From positions 41,230,001 through 41,294,000 of the forward strand of contig CM114273.1 of assembly GCA_050084515.1 (NCBI GenBank): a stretch of DNA of 64,000 nt, read 5' to 3'. A program made the translations under genes and the position numbers. Origin of the DNA: Blasia pusilla (Eukaryota; Marchantiophyta; Marchantiopsida; Blasiales). The notes under the pieces were generated by a model that saw only the letters and a program-made list of their open reading frames with translations, did no database searches and was not told where the DNA came from. Of the stretch, positions 1 through 11,350 are shown in pieces; the stretch's first letter is position 1; each line of letters begins with the position of its first letter.

Positions 1-1014
1 CCCATTAATTGGCCTCTCTAAGATGTGATGCATGTTGGGAGAAAAAAATTCTGAATGTTGTTGAAAATTTTGTCGTTTATTTGGATGGGCACTCTGCTTT
101 GAAAGTATAGGTTAAGGATAGAGACTTAGAGTGATGGAAATTGAAGCGACCTCAAATTTCTAACTACGAGAAACTTGTGCATACAATCCTACTTCCCAAA
201 AACTCGAAACATTGATAGAAAAAAAATCTCAATTACCAATCTTATATTTCCCATGATTGTTAGAATTTTGCTTGATTAGGATTTCTATGCTCCTTTATGG
301 TATCTTCAAGTCATATTGGAAGTGAAATGCCTTTAAATGTCAAAGTCGTACTCAACATTCCTTACGTTTGTAGCCACCACCTAACCAAATTGAATTAGTC
401 TTTTATTCCATGTAAAACATACTATCCATAAGGTTTAGGATCATCTCAATTGGGAAAGGGAATGGAAGTTTGAACTTGACGATTTCAATAAAAGCATACT
501 AGTAAGAAGCAATTAATCTTGATGTAGTGAGAAGAATGGATAAAGTTCCCCTAAACTTAAGGGGATCATGATAATTAGAAAACATGTTCTAGAACATACT
601 CTCACTTTCTTAATCCTTGATATATCAAATTCAACTTTGAATGGATAAGTATTGACGGCACGGATTTTTATGATTAATTGAGGAGGGGGGATAACTATGT
701 TAGGAAAATAAAATTTCAAGGACTTCTTTTTTTCATAGGGAAGCAATAGGTGTAACATTACCTCTTATGAAAATAGAATAACGCAAGTCAATAAGTTACA
801 ATAGGACTTTTTAGCCCTTGTGATGCACTCGACTTGCCAATTGGATGGATGGAAACAAAAATACTTCGCATATGGAGAATATAATAAAACCATTACATTA
901 GATACATGTTGAAATTATAGATTTGACAAATAAATAGCAAAGATCATGCATGATCGCCCCCTCCCGAGGCATGGGAGTGGTTGAGGTCCCACCTTGGTAG
1001 CATCATAAGCCTCT
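1..1014. other. AT-rich intergenic DNA, no gene seen
   Basis: No recognisable protein, RNA or repeat boundary was found here. The short open frames present have AT-driven composition and match no family I know. The last 60 bases rise in GC content toward the reverse transcriptase remnant that follows. Confidence 0.5.
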
Positions 1015-1019
1015 TTGAG

Positions 1020-1915
1020 ATCCATTTTTCTTGCCCGAGGTTGTTTCATAGGATCCCCCATGCCATTCGGGATGAGCTCCGCTAGACTTTCCTCCTTCCC
1101 CTATATAGGATCGCACTTGATCCTATGGATAAGCTCTCGTGGTATCTACCACTTCTCCTTCCACGATGGTATCTTCGTTATACCTAGGGAGGGAAGGCTG
1201 GCCATAGAGAGGTTGTGGCCTGATTGCAGCGCTTTCGAGGAGGCGATTGGGAGTCTCTGCAAAGTGAGTTTGTGGCATATGCCAAAGGTAGCACTTCACC
1301 TGGTTTCCCGAAGGATGATTTTGTAGCATCCAGGTTGCGACGATGTAGGACACTTGGACAAGTGGAGAAGTACTCGCGAGCGGCTCGTGCGCTCCACCCT
1401 GTGGTCATGGCTCCTCCTTCCGTTGTTACCATCGACGCCCTTCGGAGGCTACATCCTCGTCCAACGGTTGACATTCCAGCTTTTGTACGTGACTTCCATC
1501 TTGACACGGCTTTATACCTAGACACGTCCCTCTTTGCACGGGCACTCGGGCATTCCCCTAGGATAGCAGTCGAAGGGTTGTCTGGTATGATGTACAAACA
1601 CCTTCGTGATTACTTTCCCCCAGAGGACTCTGCTATCGGCTTTTCCGAGTTGCTTCACGTTGCCTCTCACCTAGCTCGGGGGAGAGTGCCAAGAGTAGTG
1701 GCTCAGGTATTGGGGGTGGGGCGACTTTTGGTGTTGTCGAAGGAGGGTGGATGGACCCGTCTGATCACCATAGGTGAGGAGCTCTTGCGCTTAGTGAGTC
1801 GCACTATCGCTTTGCAATTCCGCGAGGTTCTCCAATCACATATGAGTCCGCACCACTTCGGAGTTGCCACCTCAACCGGTTGTGAGGCCGTAGCCTTAGG
1901 GTCAGGATGATCCCT
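1020..1915 (+). pseudogene. Truncated reverse transcriptase of a non-LTR-type retroelement
   Basis: The frame at 1224-1910 (228 codons) reads like the N-terminal half of a reverse transcriptase. It has a basic leader (residues 1-70), then a palm-like stretch with GGWTRLITIGEELLRLVSR near residues 165-183, resembling the R-P-I-x-IGE-x-x-R-L-x-x-R motif of many plant and protist RTs, and HHFGVATSTGCEAVALG near the end, resembling the QFGVG-GCEA block. The frame stops just after this block, so the catalytic Y-x-D-D motif is missing. Upstream, 1015-1220 is open in another frame and may be the same polyprotein after a frameshift. It is higher in GC than its surroundings. The RT call is a motif judgement; the exact clade (LINE, RTE or another group) cannot be decided. 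Confidence 0.6.
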
Positions 1916-2280
1916 TGGGTGGTGCATTGTTTGCTTTGGCTCATTATCGAGTGGTTCTTTTGACGGTGGAGGCTTTCTCGGGTTTCATTTTCCCTTCGTT
2001 GTTCGTTGTTCGTCCCTTAGATATGTATGTTTGTCTTCATTTTAACATACCTAGGTTGAATTGCTTGCTCAATGCATGCAAAAGCACCTCAATCAAAAGT
2101 AAATAAAAATGAGCATGTCAAGACTGAAAAAATGAATTTTAAAATTGGAGAATAGAAATAGAATATTAAATTCTAGCAGCAGAAGAAAAAATGTTATAGT
2201 AAATTTAAAAAATATGATAAAAAATACAAGGGTGCCCATATGTTGCTCTATTTGTCTTTTTATTAGATTAATTCATGTAA
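1916..2280. other. Short AT-rich gap, nothing recognised
   Basis: This is low-complexity AT-rich sequence between the RT fragment and a Helitron-like 5' end. No gene or repeat boundary is visible. Confidence 0.4.
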
Positions 2281-2447
2281 TCTATATTATTATTGGAGAG
2301 TGCCCATTCATTTTTCAAACTCATGTCTTACCACTTGAAGATTTCAATTGGATTGTACGCCATGTGAGATTTATGTGATATGTTTTTACACTTTCAAATA
2401 GCTCACTATATGACAATGATATCTTAGCCCTTATCGTTTTGATCTAG
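2281..2447 (+). mobile_element. Helitron-like fragment (5' terminus)
   Basis: The sequence begins, right after an A, with TCTATATTATTATTGGAGAG and continues GTGCCC. This matches the 5' end of the Helitron pair at 39.2-39.6 kb, read on its - strand. A CTAG followed by T occurs at 2444-2447 and could be the 3' end, but no clear hairpin precedes it. The 5' end is well supported by the internal match; the 3' end is a guess. Confidence 0.35.
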
Positions 2448-2817
2448 TTATATTTTAGAATAAGGGGAGAGATACTAGGTTTGAGCTTTTAATCTTCTTT
2501 ACCTCCTCATCCATCCTCAATTTTCTCTCTTTCTTGAATTTTTTTCATTTTTTCCTCCTCATCTCCCATGTATTATGAATTTTCTATATCTTCTATAGTA
2601 ATAAATTTTGGTCTATTTTCCCTCCTCATCCAAACCCTAAAATATTCTCTCTAATTATTTGAAAATTCATATAGAAGAAATTCACAGAGTTGACACACAT
2701 GTTGATATGAAAAAATAACAACTTTGATAAAATAAATTTATCAATATGATTAATTGAGAAAAAATTTCTTGGAGTTCAACTGAATATATTTTAACATATG
2801 CCTTGCAAGTGGGATGG

Positions 2818-2860
2818 ATACCAAGGTTGCACGGAAACAGACAAGTCCGTCCATGGAACA
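2818..2860 (+). repeat. Solo terminal repeat of the GGTTGCA TIR family
   Basis: The segment contains CAAGGTTGCAC followed by AGACAAGTCCGTCC. It resembles the ends of the roughly 325-bp elements at 7173-7502 and 34448-34771. No second end lies nearby, so it is a fragment or a chance survivor. Confidence 0.35.
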
Positions 2861-2912
2861 GACATGCCAAATACAGACTCGAGATGCAAGAATGGGTATA
2901 GGCTTAGATTAG

Positions 2913-3220
2913 TGTGGAAAACTGCTAAACAAGCATAACTGGTGGAAAACGGCTCTCACACACACACACCACCATGGAGAACAAAATTTGCAATCAGAGA
3001 ATGAGTGGAGGCTGATCCCCTTCTCAATATTATAGGGTATGTACAAGCAATCCTAATCCTAACCTTAACCATAATCTCGAGTTAGACTAACTTTGATTAA
3101 CTAACCCTAGTTCAGATAATCGCGCTTAACTGACTAACCAAGATTAAGCTTCCCTACTTCGTGTGAGTGCCAAATGTAGCAGTTCAAGTGTCTCATAAGC
3201 TTGATTGTAACTCAATCTTA
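2913..3220 (-). repeat. 3' LTR of the copia element
   Basis: This segment is colinear with 6554-6862, sharing a (CA)n run, the sequence TGGAGAACRAAATTTKCAATC and the AAGATTAAGCTTCCCTACTT block. On the - strand it ends in CCACA. Its 5' end reads TAAGATTGAG where the partner has TGAAGATTGAG, so the terminal TG is lost or eroded. Confidence 0.88.
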
Positions 3221-3230
3221 AATTCTTAAA

Positions 3231-3243
3231 TACTCCCCCTCAA
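3231..3243 (-). other. Polypurine tract of the copia element
   Basis: The - strand reads TTGAGGGGGAGTA about ten bases upstream of the 3' LTR. This is the typical plant copia polypurine tract that primes plus-strand synthesis. Confidence 0.75.
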
Positions 3244-3488
3244 GCTCATATCGATATCTTTAACGCCTAAATCATTTCTAAACATCTCAAACTTATCTCT
3301 AGATAGTGCCTTTGTAAAAAAAAACCATTTTGTTGATTTGTACCTATATAGAGAAGATCAATTTCTCCTGCAAGCACTTTCTCTATGATAAAATAATAGT
3401 GCGCCTCAACAAGCTTTGTACGAGCATGAAACACAGGGTTATTAGCAAGCTTGATGCTACTAATAATGTCTGCATATGTTACACTAGG

Positions 3489-6037
3489 TCATAAGTTACT
3501 AACATCAATCTCAACAAGTAATCGATGAAGCCACATCGCCTCACATGTTGCTTTGTTTGGTCTTCTGTACTCAGCCTCTGTTGAAGATAAAGCAACTGTA
3601 GGTTGCTTCTTTGAAGCCCAACTTATAACTGCGCTTCCCAAAGTAAATGAATAACTAGATGTGGAGTGTCGATCACACACGCTTCGTGCCCAATCAACAT
3701 TTGTGAATACGTGTAATTGAAAACTCGGAGAAGGTTCAAATTAAAACCCAAATTGAATCGAGAATTTCACATACCGCATAATCCTCCTTATAACATCAAG
3801 GTGAGGTTTTTGAGGTACTTGCATAAACTGGCTCACTGGACCAACACCATAACTCAAATCTGGTCTGGTTATAGTTCGATAGATCAAACTTCAAACCATG
3901 CGCCTGTACGTATTAGAATCTCCAAGAAACTCTCCTTCATCCACTCTTAGTTTCAAACTCTGGTCCAACGGTGTAGAAATTGGCTTACAAGCCGTTTTAT
4001 CATGAACTCCTGTTGTTGGAGTTCGGTTAATTAAAAAGATTGCACATGCTATAGCCTTTATCCAATACACCTTCGGCATGTTCTTCTCATTCAACATAGC
4101 TCGTGCCGCTTCACTAATATATCGATTCTTTCTCTCAACCACTCCATTTTGTTGTGGAATGTACGGCAAATCACTTGACGTTGGATGCCATTATGACGTA
4201 AACAATCATCAAACTCTGTTGAAAGATACTATCCTCCTCCATCACAACGCAATTTCAGAATGTGTTCTCGAGTGTGCTTCTCTATTAGAACCCTGAATGT
4301 TTGGAACACTGAGAATACCTCTGACTTGGCTTTCAAAAAGTATATCCATATATACCTAGAGAAGTCATCAATAAATAAAATAAAGTATTGGCAACCACTA
4401 AGGCTATGTTGTGATATTTTCCACACATCACTGTGGATGAACTCCAATATCTTAGATGCTCTTCTACCTTTCTTTGGAAAAGGAAATCTACCTTGTTTTC
4501 CAAATAGGCAAGCCAGACATACCTCTAACGTACCAGGACTGGCTAATTTAGGGAGTCATATTACTATATTAGACTCTATAATCTTTGAAGATTCATATCT
4601 CCAATTCTTTTATGTCACACATTTAGATCTGTGACTTGTTGGCCGGTTTGACCATACATTGCTGTTTGAATCTCTAGCATAGAAACACCTAATTTGAATA
4701 TTCTGCCAGATCTAGTTCCTTTGGCTATCGTAGTCTGGTCATCCATTATTTCAATGAAAGAACCATCTGTGTTAAACTTCACTTGATAATCCTGTTCTAT
4801 TATTTGTCCTACAGAGATCAGGTTTCTTACAATGATAGGAACATAGAAAACATTTCCAAGAGCACAAAGATCATCTGATGCTATTGGAGCTTTACCGGTA
4901 TACGTGATATGATGTTGAGTGTCATCTTCTGTGAGCACAATTGCAGGATTTTTCACCGGCTCCAAACTACTGAACCATTTAGCTTGTGAGGTCATGTGAT
5001 TTGATGCACTAGAGTCAATGTACCAATCTGCTGTCGAGTCTTTCTTAACCATTGCTCCCATATGATGAGTCATGACCAAGAGCTGCTCCGTTTGTGAATG
5101 TTGTTGTTCTTGATACTGGTCTTGGTATAGTTGCTCCACATAGTTTTGTTGCTGTAAGATTCCTATTCTCATATCAGCCTTCTTTTTGAAGCAAAACTTT
5201 GCATAGTGACCCTTTATCCCACAGTAATTGCAAGATCTAGAGACCCTCTGCTATTGACCTCGATCCCAACGATTTCCACCATCACCACCTTGTGATTGTG
5301 TGTGGTATTGGTTCGTAGTTGATTGAGTGACGTTATATTGAGTGCCTCTTCCTCCATATGCTTGATATCCACCACGACCACGAAAGTTTTTGCCATGATC
5401 CCTACCTTTGTTTGATCCATAACTTGCAAATAGCGCACTTGCAGACTAGACAAGCTACCGTTACCTATTAGACGCATCTCTTCACTGATTGACAGACGGA
5501 CTAACTCTTGAAACGTTGGATACTTCTCTCTCACACAGATAGAGGTCTCAAAGGACTTGTAATCCTTTGGAAGGTCTTGAAGAGTGAACAAAATGAGATC
5601 ATCCTCTTCTATTATCACTCCAATGCTATTCAACTGATCAACAATATGTTTGATGCTCAAAATATAATCATTGATGCTCTACGATCCTTTCCTCACTTCG
5701 TTCAATTGTTGTTTCAATTGAAGCTTTCTAGCCTTTCTAGATGTCTAGAACAACTTTTCCAATGCATCCCAAGTTTCCTTCGGAGTATCAACATCTTGAA
5801 TGTGACCTATCATTAGCAAACTGATCGTTATTGAAATGTAGTGGATTACTTGTCTTGCGCGTTTGTTCTAAGCGCGAACATTCAAGTCTGTTGAGTCATC
5901 TTCTGGCTAGCCTTATCACATGTAACAAGCTCCCATAGTTCTTGACCCATGAGAAATTTTTTCATGCGAAACTTCGAGACATTGTAATTGTGCTTGTCTA
6001 GCTTCTCGCTTGTGATTGCTGTTGAGGAATACTCCAT
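3489..6037 (-). pseudogene. Decayed copia gag-pol polyprotein
   Basis: Gag begins at the ATG at 6037, with several stops before 5660. The segment 5660-5214 holds the retrotransposon gag domain (IVDQLNSIGVIIEEDDLILF), and a zinc-knuckle remnant with CFKKK lies near 5190. The aspartic protease at about 5055 reads WYIDSSASNHMT, where an active copia enzyme has D-S-G; the Gly is now Ser. Integrase follows: a CLACLFGKQGRF zinc-binding remnant near 4510, then HSDVW (4430), RCDGGG (first catalytic block altered) and NGVVERKNR. The frame then jumps from NRTPTTGVHDKT straight to CKPISTPLDQSLKL (near 3990), so nearly the whole RT is deleted. RNase H remains as SWASKKQPTVALSSTEAEY (3640-3560). Stops and frame changes occur throughout. 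Confidence 0.88.
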
Positions 6038-6540
6038 GACGAACGATTTCACTCACAAAAACATAATTTCAGGCTTTCTACTACTCCAATTGAAGCATAG
6101 ACCATTCCTACACAAAAATTGACCTGAAATTTGTCAAAATTGATCAATTTTATGAAAGAACTAGTCGAAATTGGCATGTAGATAGCAAATTGCACGACTT
6201 TTCTTCACTAATTGCACTTTCGTACACTCAAATTACTATTGCATGAGCTCAGAATGTCAGAATCAAGCAATTTTGGATGCGTTGGAAAGCTCTTGATGAG
6301 CTCTAAAAGACAACTAGAACAAGCCTTTGGCATTATTCTAGCTGTTGCGGACCCAGATGGCTAAATCGACCAGGAAAGCCTTAAAAAACGTCTCCAAAGT
6401 TTTATCACCGTCAAAGCTCCACCTGAAATCTACACCCACTGAGCTCTAAATAGAACTTATTTCTCCCAAACTAAAATTTTTCCTTCTCTTGCCTCTCTTA
6501 TCTCCTCAAACACCAAGAATTTCAAATGATGTTCTCTTAT

Positions 6541-6553
6541 AGTTGTGATACCA
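6541..6553 (-). other. Primer binding site (initiator tRNA-Met type)
   Basis: The - strand reads TGGTATCACAACT directly after the 5' LTR. The first eight bases match the common plant LTR element site complementary to initiator methionyl tRNA; the rest has drifted. Confidence 0.75.
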
Positions 6554-6862
6554 TGTGAAAAACTGCTAAACAAGCATAACTTGTGGAAAACGGCTCTCAC
6601 ACACACACAACACCATGGAGAACGAAATTTTCAATCAGAGAATGAGTGGAGGCTGGTCCCCTTCTCAATTATATAGGGTATGTACAAGCTATCATAACCC
6701 TAACCTTAACCATAGTCTTGAGTTAGACTAAATATGATTAACTAACCCTAGTTAAGATAATCACGCCTAACTAACTAACCAAGATTAAGCTTCCCTACTT
6801 CGTGTGAGTACTAAATGTAGTAGTTTAGGTGTCTCATGAGCTTGACTGTAACTCAATCTTCA
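6554..6862 (-). repeat. 5' LTR of the copia element
   Basis: On the - strand it starts TGAAGATTGAGTTACAG and ends TTTTTCACA, a TG...CA LTR of 309 bp. It matches 2913-3220 along its length with scattered substitutions and small indels, so the insertion is old. Confidence 0.88.
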
Positions 6863-6869
6863 ATAATTA

Positions 6870-7172
6870 AGGGAGGCAAGAAAGAATCGGCATGCATGTA
6901 GCCCGCAATGGTCTATATTGGCCCACGGCAAGCCAACCCACACGAGCCTGGTCACGGGCCAACGCGGGCTTCAGGTAGGCTAGTGCGGGCTACAATATGG
7001 GCTATAGATTCTTAGACTAGGTAAGCGCTAACTGAGCCCGGATCCACTTTATGGGCAAGGCGGTCTCGAGTGCGGGCCGTAGGTTTTCAAGCTTGCACGA
7101 ACATGTTTGTCATAGGGACAGACATAAGTTTACGAACAAAGACTTTTTCCGTGTGCAACCTTCATAGATACC
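6870..7172. other. GC-rich GCCCG-type intergenic segment with a TIR end
   Basis: Bases 6890-7070 are unusually GC-rich, with repeated GCGGGCT/AGCCCGC-like words and no reading frame. A similar composition recurs at 16.16-16.44 kb. Bases 7090-7163 end in GTGCAACCTT, the outer end of the GGTTGCA TIR family, and so look like a truncated neighbour of the next element. Confidence 0.35.
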
Positions 7173-7502
7173 CAAGGTTGCAAGAGGAAAAAGTATGTAT
7201 GCGCGGACATACCTATGTCAGTGGACTTACGTCCGTCCTATGTAAGGACTTGTTCATATGGGCTCCACCTCCCCCTTCTTTCTCATCCTCTCAGATCCCC
7301 AATTGCCTCCATGTTCCACAATTTCTCGTTTTTTCCCACCTCCCCTCCCTCCTCCCTTATTGCCCCGCCCACCCTTGCTTGCCTTCCAGCACAAGCTATA
7401 AGTTTGGGCCCCACCTCTTGCAATCCATGTTTGTTGACATATCCACACTTGTCCGTCCATGTCCTCCCTAGGGACGGATTTGTCTATTTTTGTGCAACCA
7501 TG
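7173..7502 (+). mobile_element. Non-autonomous TIR element, about 330 bp (copy 1)
   Basis: The segment starts CAAGGTTGCAAG and ends TTGTGCAACCATG, giving short inverted ends around GGTTGCA. It is colinear with the reverse complement of 34448-34771. Shared blocks include the subterminal GTCCGTCC words, a pyrimidine-rich middle (CCCCCTTCTTTCTCAT) and GGGCCCCACC followed by TTGCAATCCATG. It has no coding capacity. The size and inverted ends fit a MITE, but no clear target duplication was seen, so the superfamily is open. Confidence 0.6.
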
Positions 7503-8640
7503 TGAATACCACCACTCATCTCAACCTCCACTTGGCAAATGATAAATATCCATCTTATAGAAGTAATTTAGAGACCTTTGTAATATGGGAAGGAGAGACA
7601 TCTTTTCAATTCAAATACCTCAATGCATAAGAAGTGTCACCTCTTACGTCCATCAAACTAGATTTTGAGATAAGGGGAGAAATGGTACTTCGATGTATAA
7701 TATGAGATGCTTCCACACTTCAAAACTCTCTTAAGTATAATCCTTATCCCTCTCACATGTTCATCAAATCACACCATCAAAGTAGGAAGAGAATTAAAAG
7801 AAATCGTTCCCTCTTATCACATCAACCATCCTAATACTTTCCTTTTGTACTCTTTAAAAAAGGAAAGTATTAGGAATTATTTTTCAAAATTTTTTCTTAT
7901 ATTAAAGAACCGATCCATGAATTTTCCTATTTTCTTCATTACTTATAAACATTTAGGTTTGGTTTTACTAGATGACAAAGTTTTGAATGATTAAGATCGA
8001 TCCATTCCCCCATCTAGAAACACCTTCTTTAACTCACATAACTTAACATCAAATATTCATAATTTTATACTATGATTTTTTTAGATAACCTTCTAGTTTA
8101 TTTAATTAAATTCCCATAATATTTTCCTCTAATTACTCAACCTATATTAGAAATTTTAAGATTCTTGTTTACTATCCCCTCTTAAATCAACCCCAAAATT
8201 TCTCATTTTCCAATTTAAAAATATTATTTTAATAATTTATCTAAAAAGTCACATAACAAATCTTTGAAAAGTCCACAATTAATTTTATAGAAAAATGAAA
8301 TATTTTTCTAAAATTTCTAAATATTTCAACTTATTTATACAAACGTGACTAATGATAAAAATCTTCGTCTTTTTTGAAAAAATATTGACCATTTAAAAAA
8401 ATTAACTTCTTATTCATCATAAAGACATCCTTATGTTAAATAGTTTACATCATACAAGTATGGCATCTTGAATATTCATTATTAGATACATGCCATCCAA
8501 TTGAGCTTATTATTTCATTAGAATTGGAGTATAAGATGGATAGAAGGAACGGTAGTAGAAATTCATTGGTTTTCAAACCTTGGAAAAAATGAAAATGAGT
8601 TTAGTTTATAAATGCATGGGTTAGGTCCGAGACGGGGTTG
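7503..8640. other. AT-rich intergenic DNA, nothing recognised
   Basis: Homopolymer-rich AT sequence. The 95-codon frame at 7707-7994 has low-complexity composition and no known motif, and I do not consider it a gene. Confidence 0.5.
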
Positions 8641-11172
8641 CACCATAGCAACCACCTACACCCGTGCCGGAGAGTCCTACCATAGTCACGATGGAGACTT
8701 GGGAGCCAGATATGGGCCCTAACTTGATAGGAGGAGAGCGACGTTGGATACATCAGTTCTTGAGGAGTTATAGGAGTTTTTTTTCATTTAGCATGCATGA
8801 TTTGGGTACGCTGAAGGGTCCAGGGATCCGCATTGAGTTATCGAGTGACACGCCGATCTTCCGACGACCCTACAGATACAGTGGCGGTTCTTATCATTTG
8901 GGTTAAAGAATGCCCCGGTTGAGTTTCAGAGGGTCATGGATAGGATCTTGGCAGGTCAAGATTTTTCTAGATGTTATATTGATGACATCGTAGTCTTTAG
9001 CACCACGGTTGAGGAGCATGAGCAACATCTAGAGGAGGTGTTTCGACGATCGTCCTTGTTGACCAAGGTGGATCAAGAGTGGCACTAGGGGGATGAGCAG
9101 AGAGAACATTTCAGTTGTTCAAGGATAGATTGACGTCCGCGCCCATATTGAGGAGACCTATTAGGGGACGTCCTTTCCAGTTGCATACCGATTGGAGCAT
9201 GTTGGGGTTTGGAGCCGTGCTTATCCACCATGACGATGATGGTAGAGAGTTTGTGGTGGCTTATGCTAGTCACTCAAACAACGTTGCAGGGACGAAGTAT
9301 AGCTCGTATGAGGGTGAGTGCTTGGCTGCGGTATGGGCTGTCACACATTTTAGGTGTTATTTATTTGGCAACCCCTTTACCATCTTTTCTGATCATCAGC
9401 CACTTAAGTTGTTGATGAAGTCCGACAAGCTTACAAGGAAGCTTGCGAGGTGGGCTCTTTTGTTGCAGGAGTATGACTTCCAGGTGGTACATAGACCTGG
9501 GATGCTCAACCAAGATGTAGATGGTTTGAGCCGTAACCCATGCTCAAGTCAATGAGATGCAACTGGAGCTCGTTGCATGGTGAGAGTGATGAGGAATTGG
9601 TGCCAGGATAGCAGGTGTCAACTTATTTGGTCTTGTTGGCGATGGAGAGCCAGATTGCTGAGATTTCGATGGCGAGGTCTGATGGAGAGTCCTTAGATTC
9701 AGAGGCCGGTTAGGAGACAACAGGTGGCTAAGATATTCACGACGATAGAGTGGTCTTAGAGTACCTATGCATCGGCAGCGTCGCGAGCACAATGGGTGCT
9801 AGAGAGAGGGATCGGATCCTACAGCAAGCCAGACGATTCCAATGGGAGGGGACACATGAGTTGCGAGTTTGGGAGGATGGTAGAGTGCGTGTAGTGCCTC
9901 ATCCATTGCAGAGAGCATGTTTGGCGCGTCATGCCTACGAGGAGTTGGGTTATTTTGGAGTAAAGCAGACGTACAACTTGCTCCTGATATAGTATTTATG
10001 GCGAGGCATGCAGACTGACATTCAAGAGTTTTTTTCCAGGTGCATGGTATGTGATCGAGTCTAAGCATCGTTCAATGCTCCGACTCCACAGTTGCATCCA
10101 CTTCCGATCATGGGTTTGGTTATAGATGGAGTTTGGATTTTGCAGGACCTTTGCCTTTGACGGAGTGTCATAGTCGTTATGTGTTGGTGATGGTCAAGCA
10201 CTTCTTGAAGCAGATAGAGTTGGTTGCATTTCCTGACAAAGCGAGTGAGGGAGTAGCGTGTGCCTTCCTAGATTGAGTGTTGAGTCATTACGGAGCACCA
10301 GTTGAGAGGTTGACAGACGAGGGTACAGAGTTTTGCGGGGAGTTTCAAGCCTTGTATGATCAGGCGCTGATCAACCAACAAACCACTTCGCGAGATCATC
10401 ATGAGGCGGATGGACTAGCGGAGAGGGTTGGGCAGGTGGTGAAGAGAGGATTACGCAAGTATGGCTTGGAGAGAGGTCACCTAGGAGATTGGGACCTTCA
10501 GTTGCCCTGGTTGGCGATGGGATACAGATTTAGCAAGAAGGCATCCTTAGCGTCTTTCTCACCGTACTTGTTGCTTTATGGCAGAGAGCCAGATTAACCT
10601 ATGGCCATTCTTCAAGATGTTGGTAAGCTATTGAACCTTGATGACCCTGATGTATGGATGCAAGCATGTTCTCAACGGGCTGAGTTGTTTCGGCGAGTGA
10701 TGCCCATGGCGTTTGAGAACTTGGGGTTGTGCAACATCTGGATACATTGAGGTATGCGACTATTCAAGGAGGTGATTATCGACCTACTATCCGGAGGTTT
10801 CATCAAGGAGACTATGTCTACTTGCAGCAGACGGTACCTACGACGTTGGATGTGACTAGAGGGCGCACCATCTTGAGAGTGCATGAGATTTTGCCATTCG
10901 ATGTTCTCTTATTAGAGGGACACGATGGTATAGTTTGGAAGGACCATGTGCATAACTATACGTCATGTCATCTTCCAAAAATTGATGATACAGTTGATCC
11001 AAGCTTAGTTGTAGTTCTTGCATGCTTGCGGTGTTTGTTGTGTGGTTCCGTCTGTGGTGCAACCACTATGCTAGTTTGTGATAGGTTTTCAACAGGATGG
11101 CCAATGGCATGTCTAATGCCACCTCTTACTAGGATTCTTGAGGCATGATGGATGTGTCCCAGATGTACATAG
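8640..11172 (+). pseudogene. Ty3/gypsy pol remnant (copy 1)
   Basis: The order is RT, RNase H, integrase, as in Ty3/gypsy. RT starts near 8780 (DLGTLKGPGIRIELSSDTP, then FRRPYRYS). It then loses part of the palm and resumes at about 8885 with FGLKNAPVEFQRVMDRILAG and the catalytic YIDDIVVFS near 8977. RNase H is at 9115-9555 (FQLHTDWSMLGFGAVL, YSSYEGECLAAVWAVTHFR, IFSDHQPLK, ending VDGLSRNPCSS). A zinc-binding H2C2 remnant at about 9930-10060 includes ARHAYEELGYFGVKQTY and CMVCDR. The integrase core keeps LTDEGTEFCGEF and then LPWLAMGYRFSKKASLASFS (10280-10600). A C-terminal basic region leads to the PHD-like module listed separately. Many stops and frameshifts make it inactive. Confidence 0.9.
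11023..11172 (+). other. PHD-finger-like module at the gypsy polyprotein C-terminus
   Basis: In frame with the integrase C-terminus the sequence reads CLLC, then MLVCDRF, GWPMACLMPPL, one TGA codon, then WMCPRCT and a stop. This spacing is that of a Cys4-His-Cys3 PHD finger. One Cys is replaced by Phe and the His by Pro, which fits decay. The same block occurs in the second gypsy copy, where GWHM keeps the His. PHD fingers read histone tails, so in this place the module would stand in for the chromodomain often found in plant gypsy integrases; that role is an inference. Confidence 0.65.
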
Positions 11173-11350
11173 AGCACGTAGTTCTAGATTCCAACTTGTG
11201 TCAATGACATGGATGACAAGAAGGCGACTAACGTTGGGGCCACATGAGCACCCGGCCTTTTTGCTCTTAGCGTTAGAGAGATGTGTGTCATGGTAGGTAG
11301 GGATAGATGGTTATCTGGAGTTAGAGGGACCTAACCACCAACTATGGGGG

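Larger units (their letters stand above)
2913..6862 (-). mobile_element. Ty1/copia LTR retrotransposon, internally deleted
   Basis: Two similar direct repeats of about 308 bp bound the element (2913-3220 and 6554-6862). Read on the - strand, a primer binding site starting TGGTATCA abuts the 5' LTR, a purine-rich tract precedes the 3' LTR, and between them lie degraded gag, protease, integrase and RNase H in copia order (integrase before RT). The reverse transcriptase is almost all gone. No exact target duplication is visible: the flanks are attag on the left and ataat on the right. The length of about 3.95 kb is below the usual 4.5-5.5 kb, in line with the deletion. The element is dead. Confidence 0.9.
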
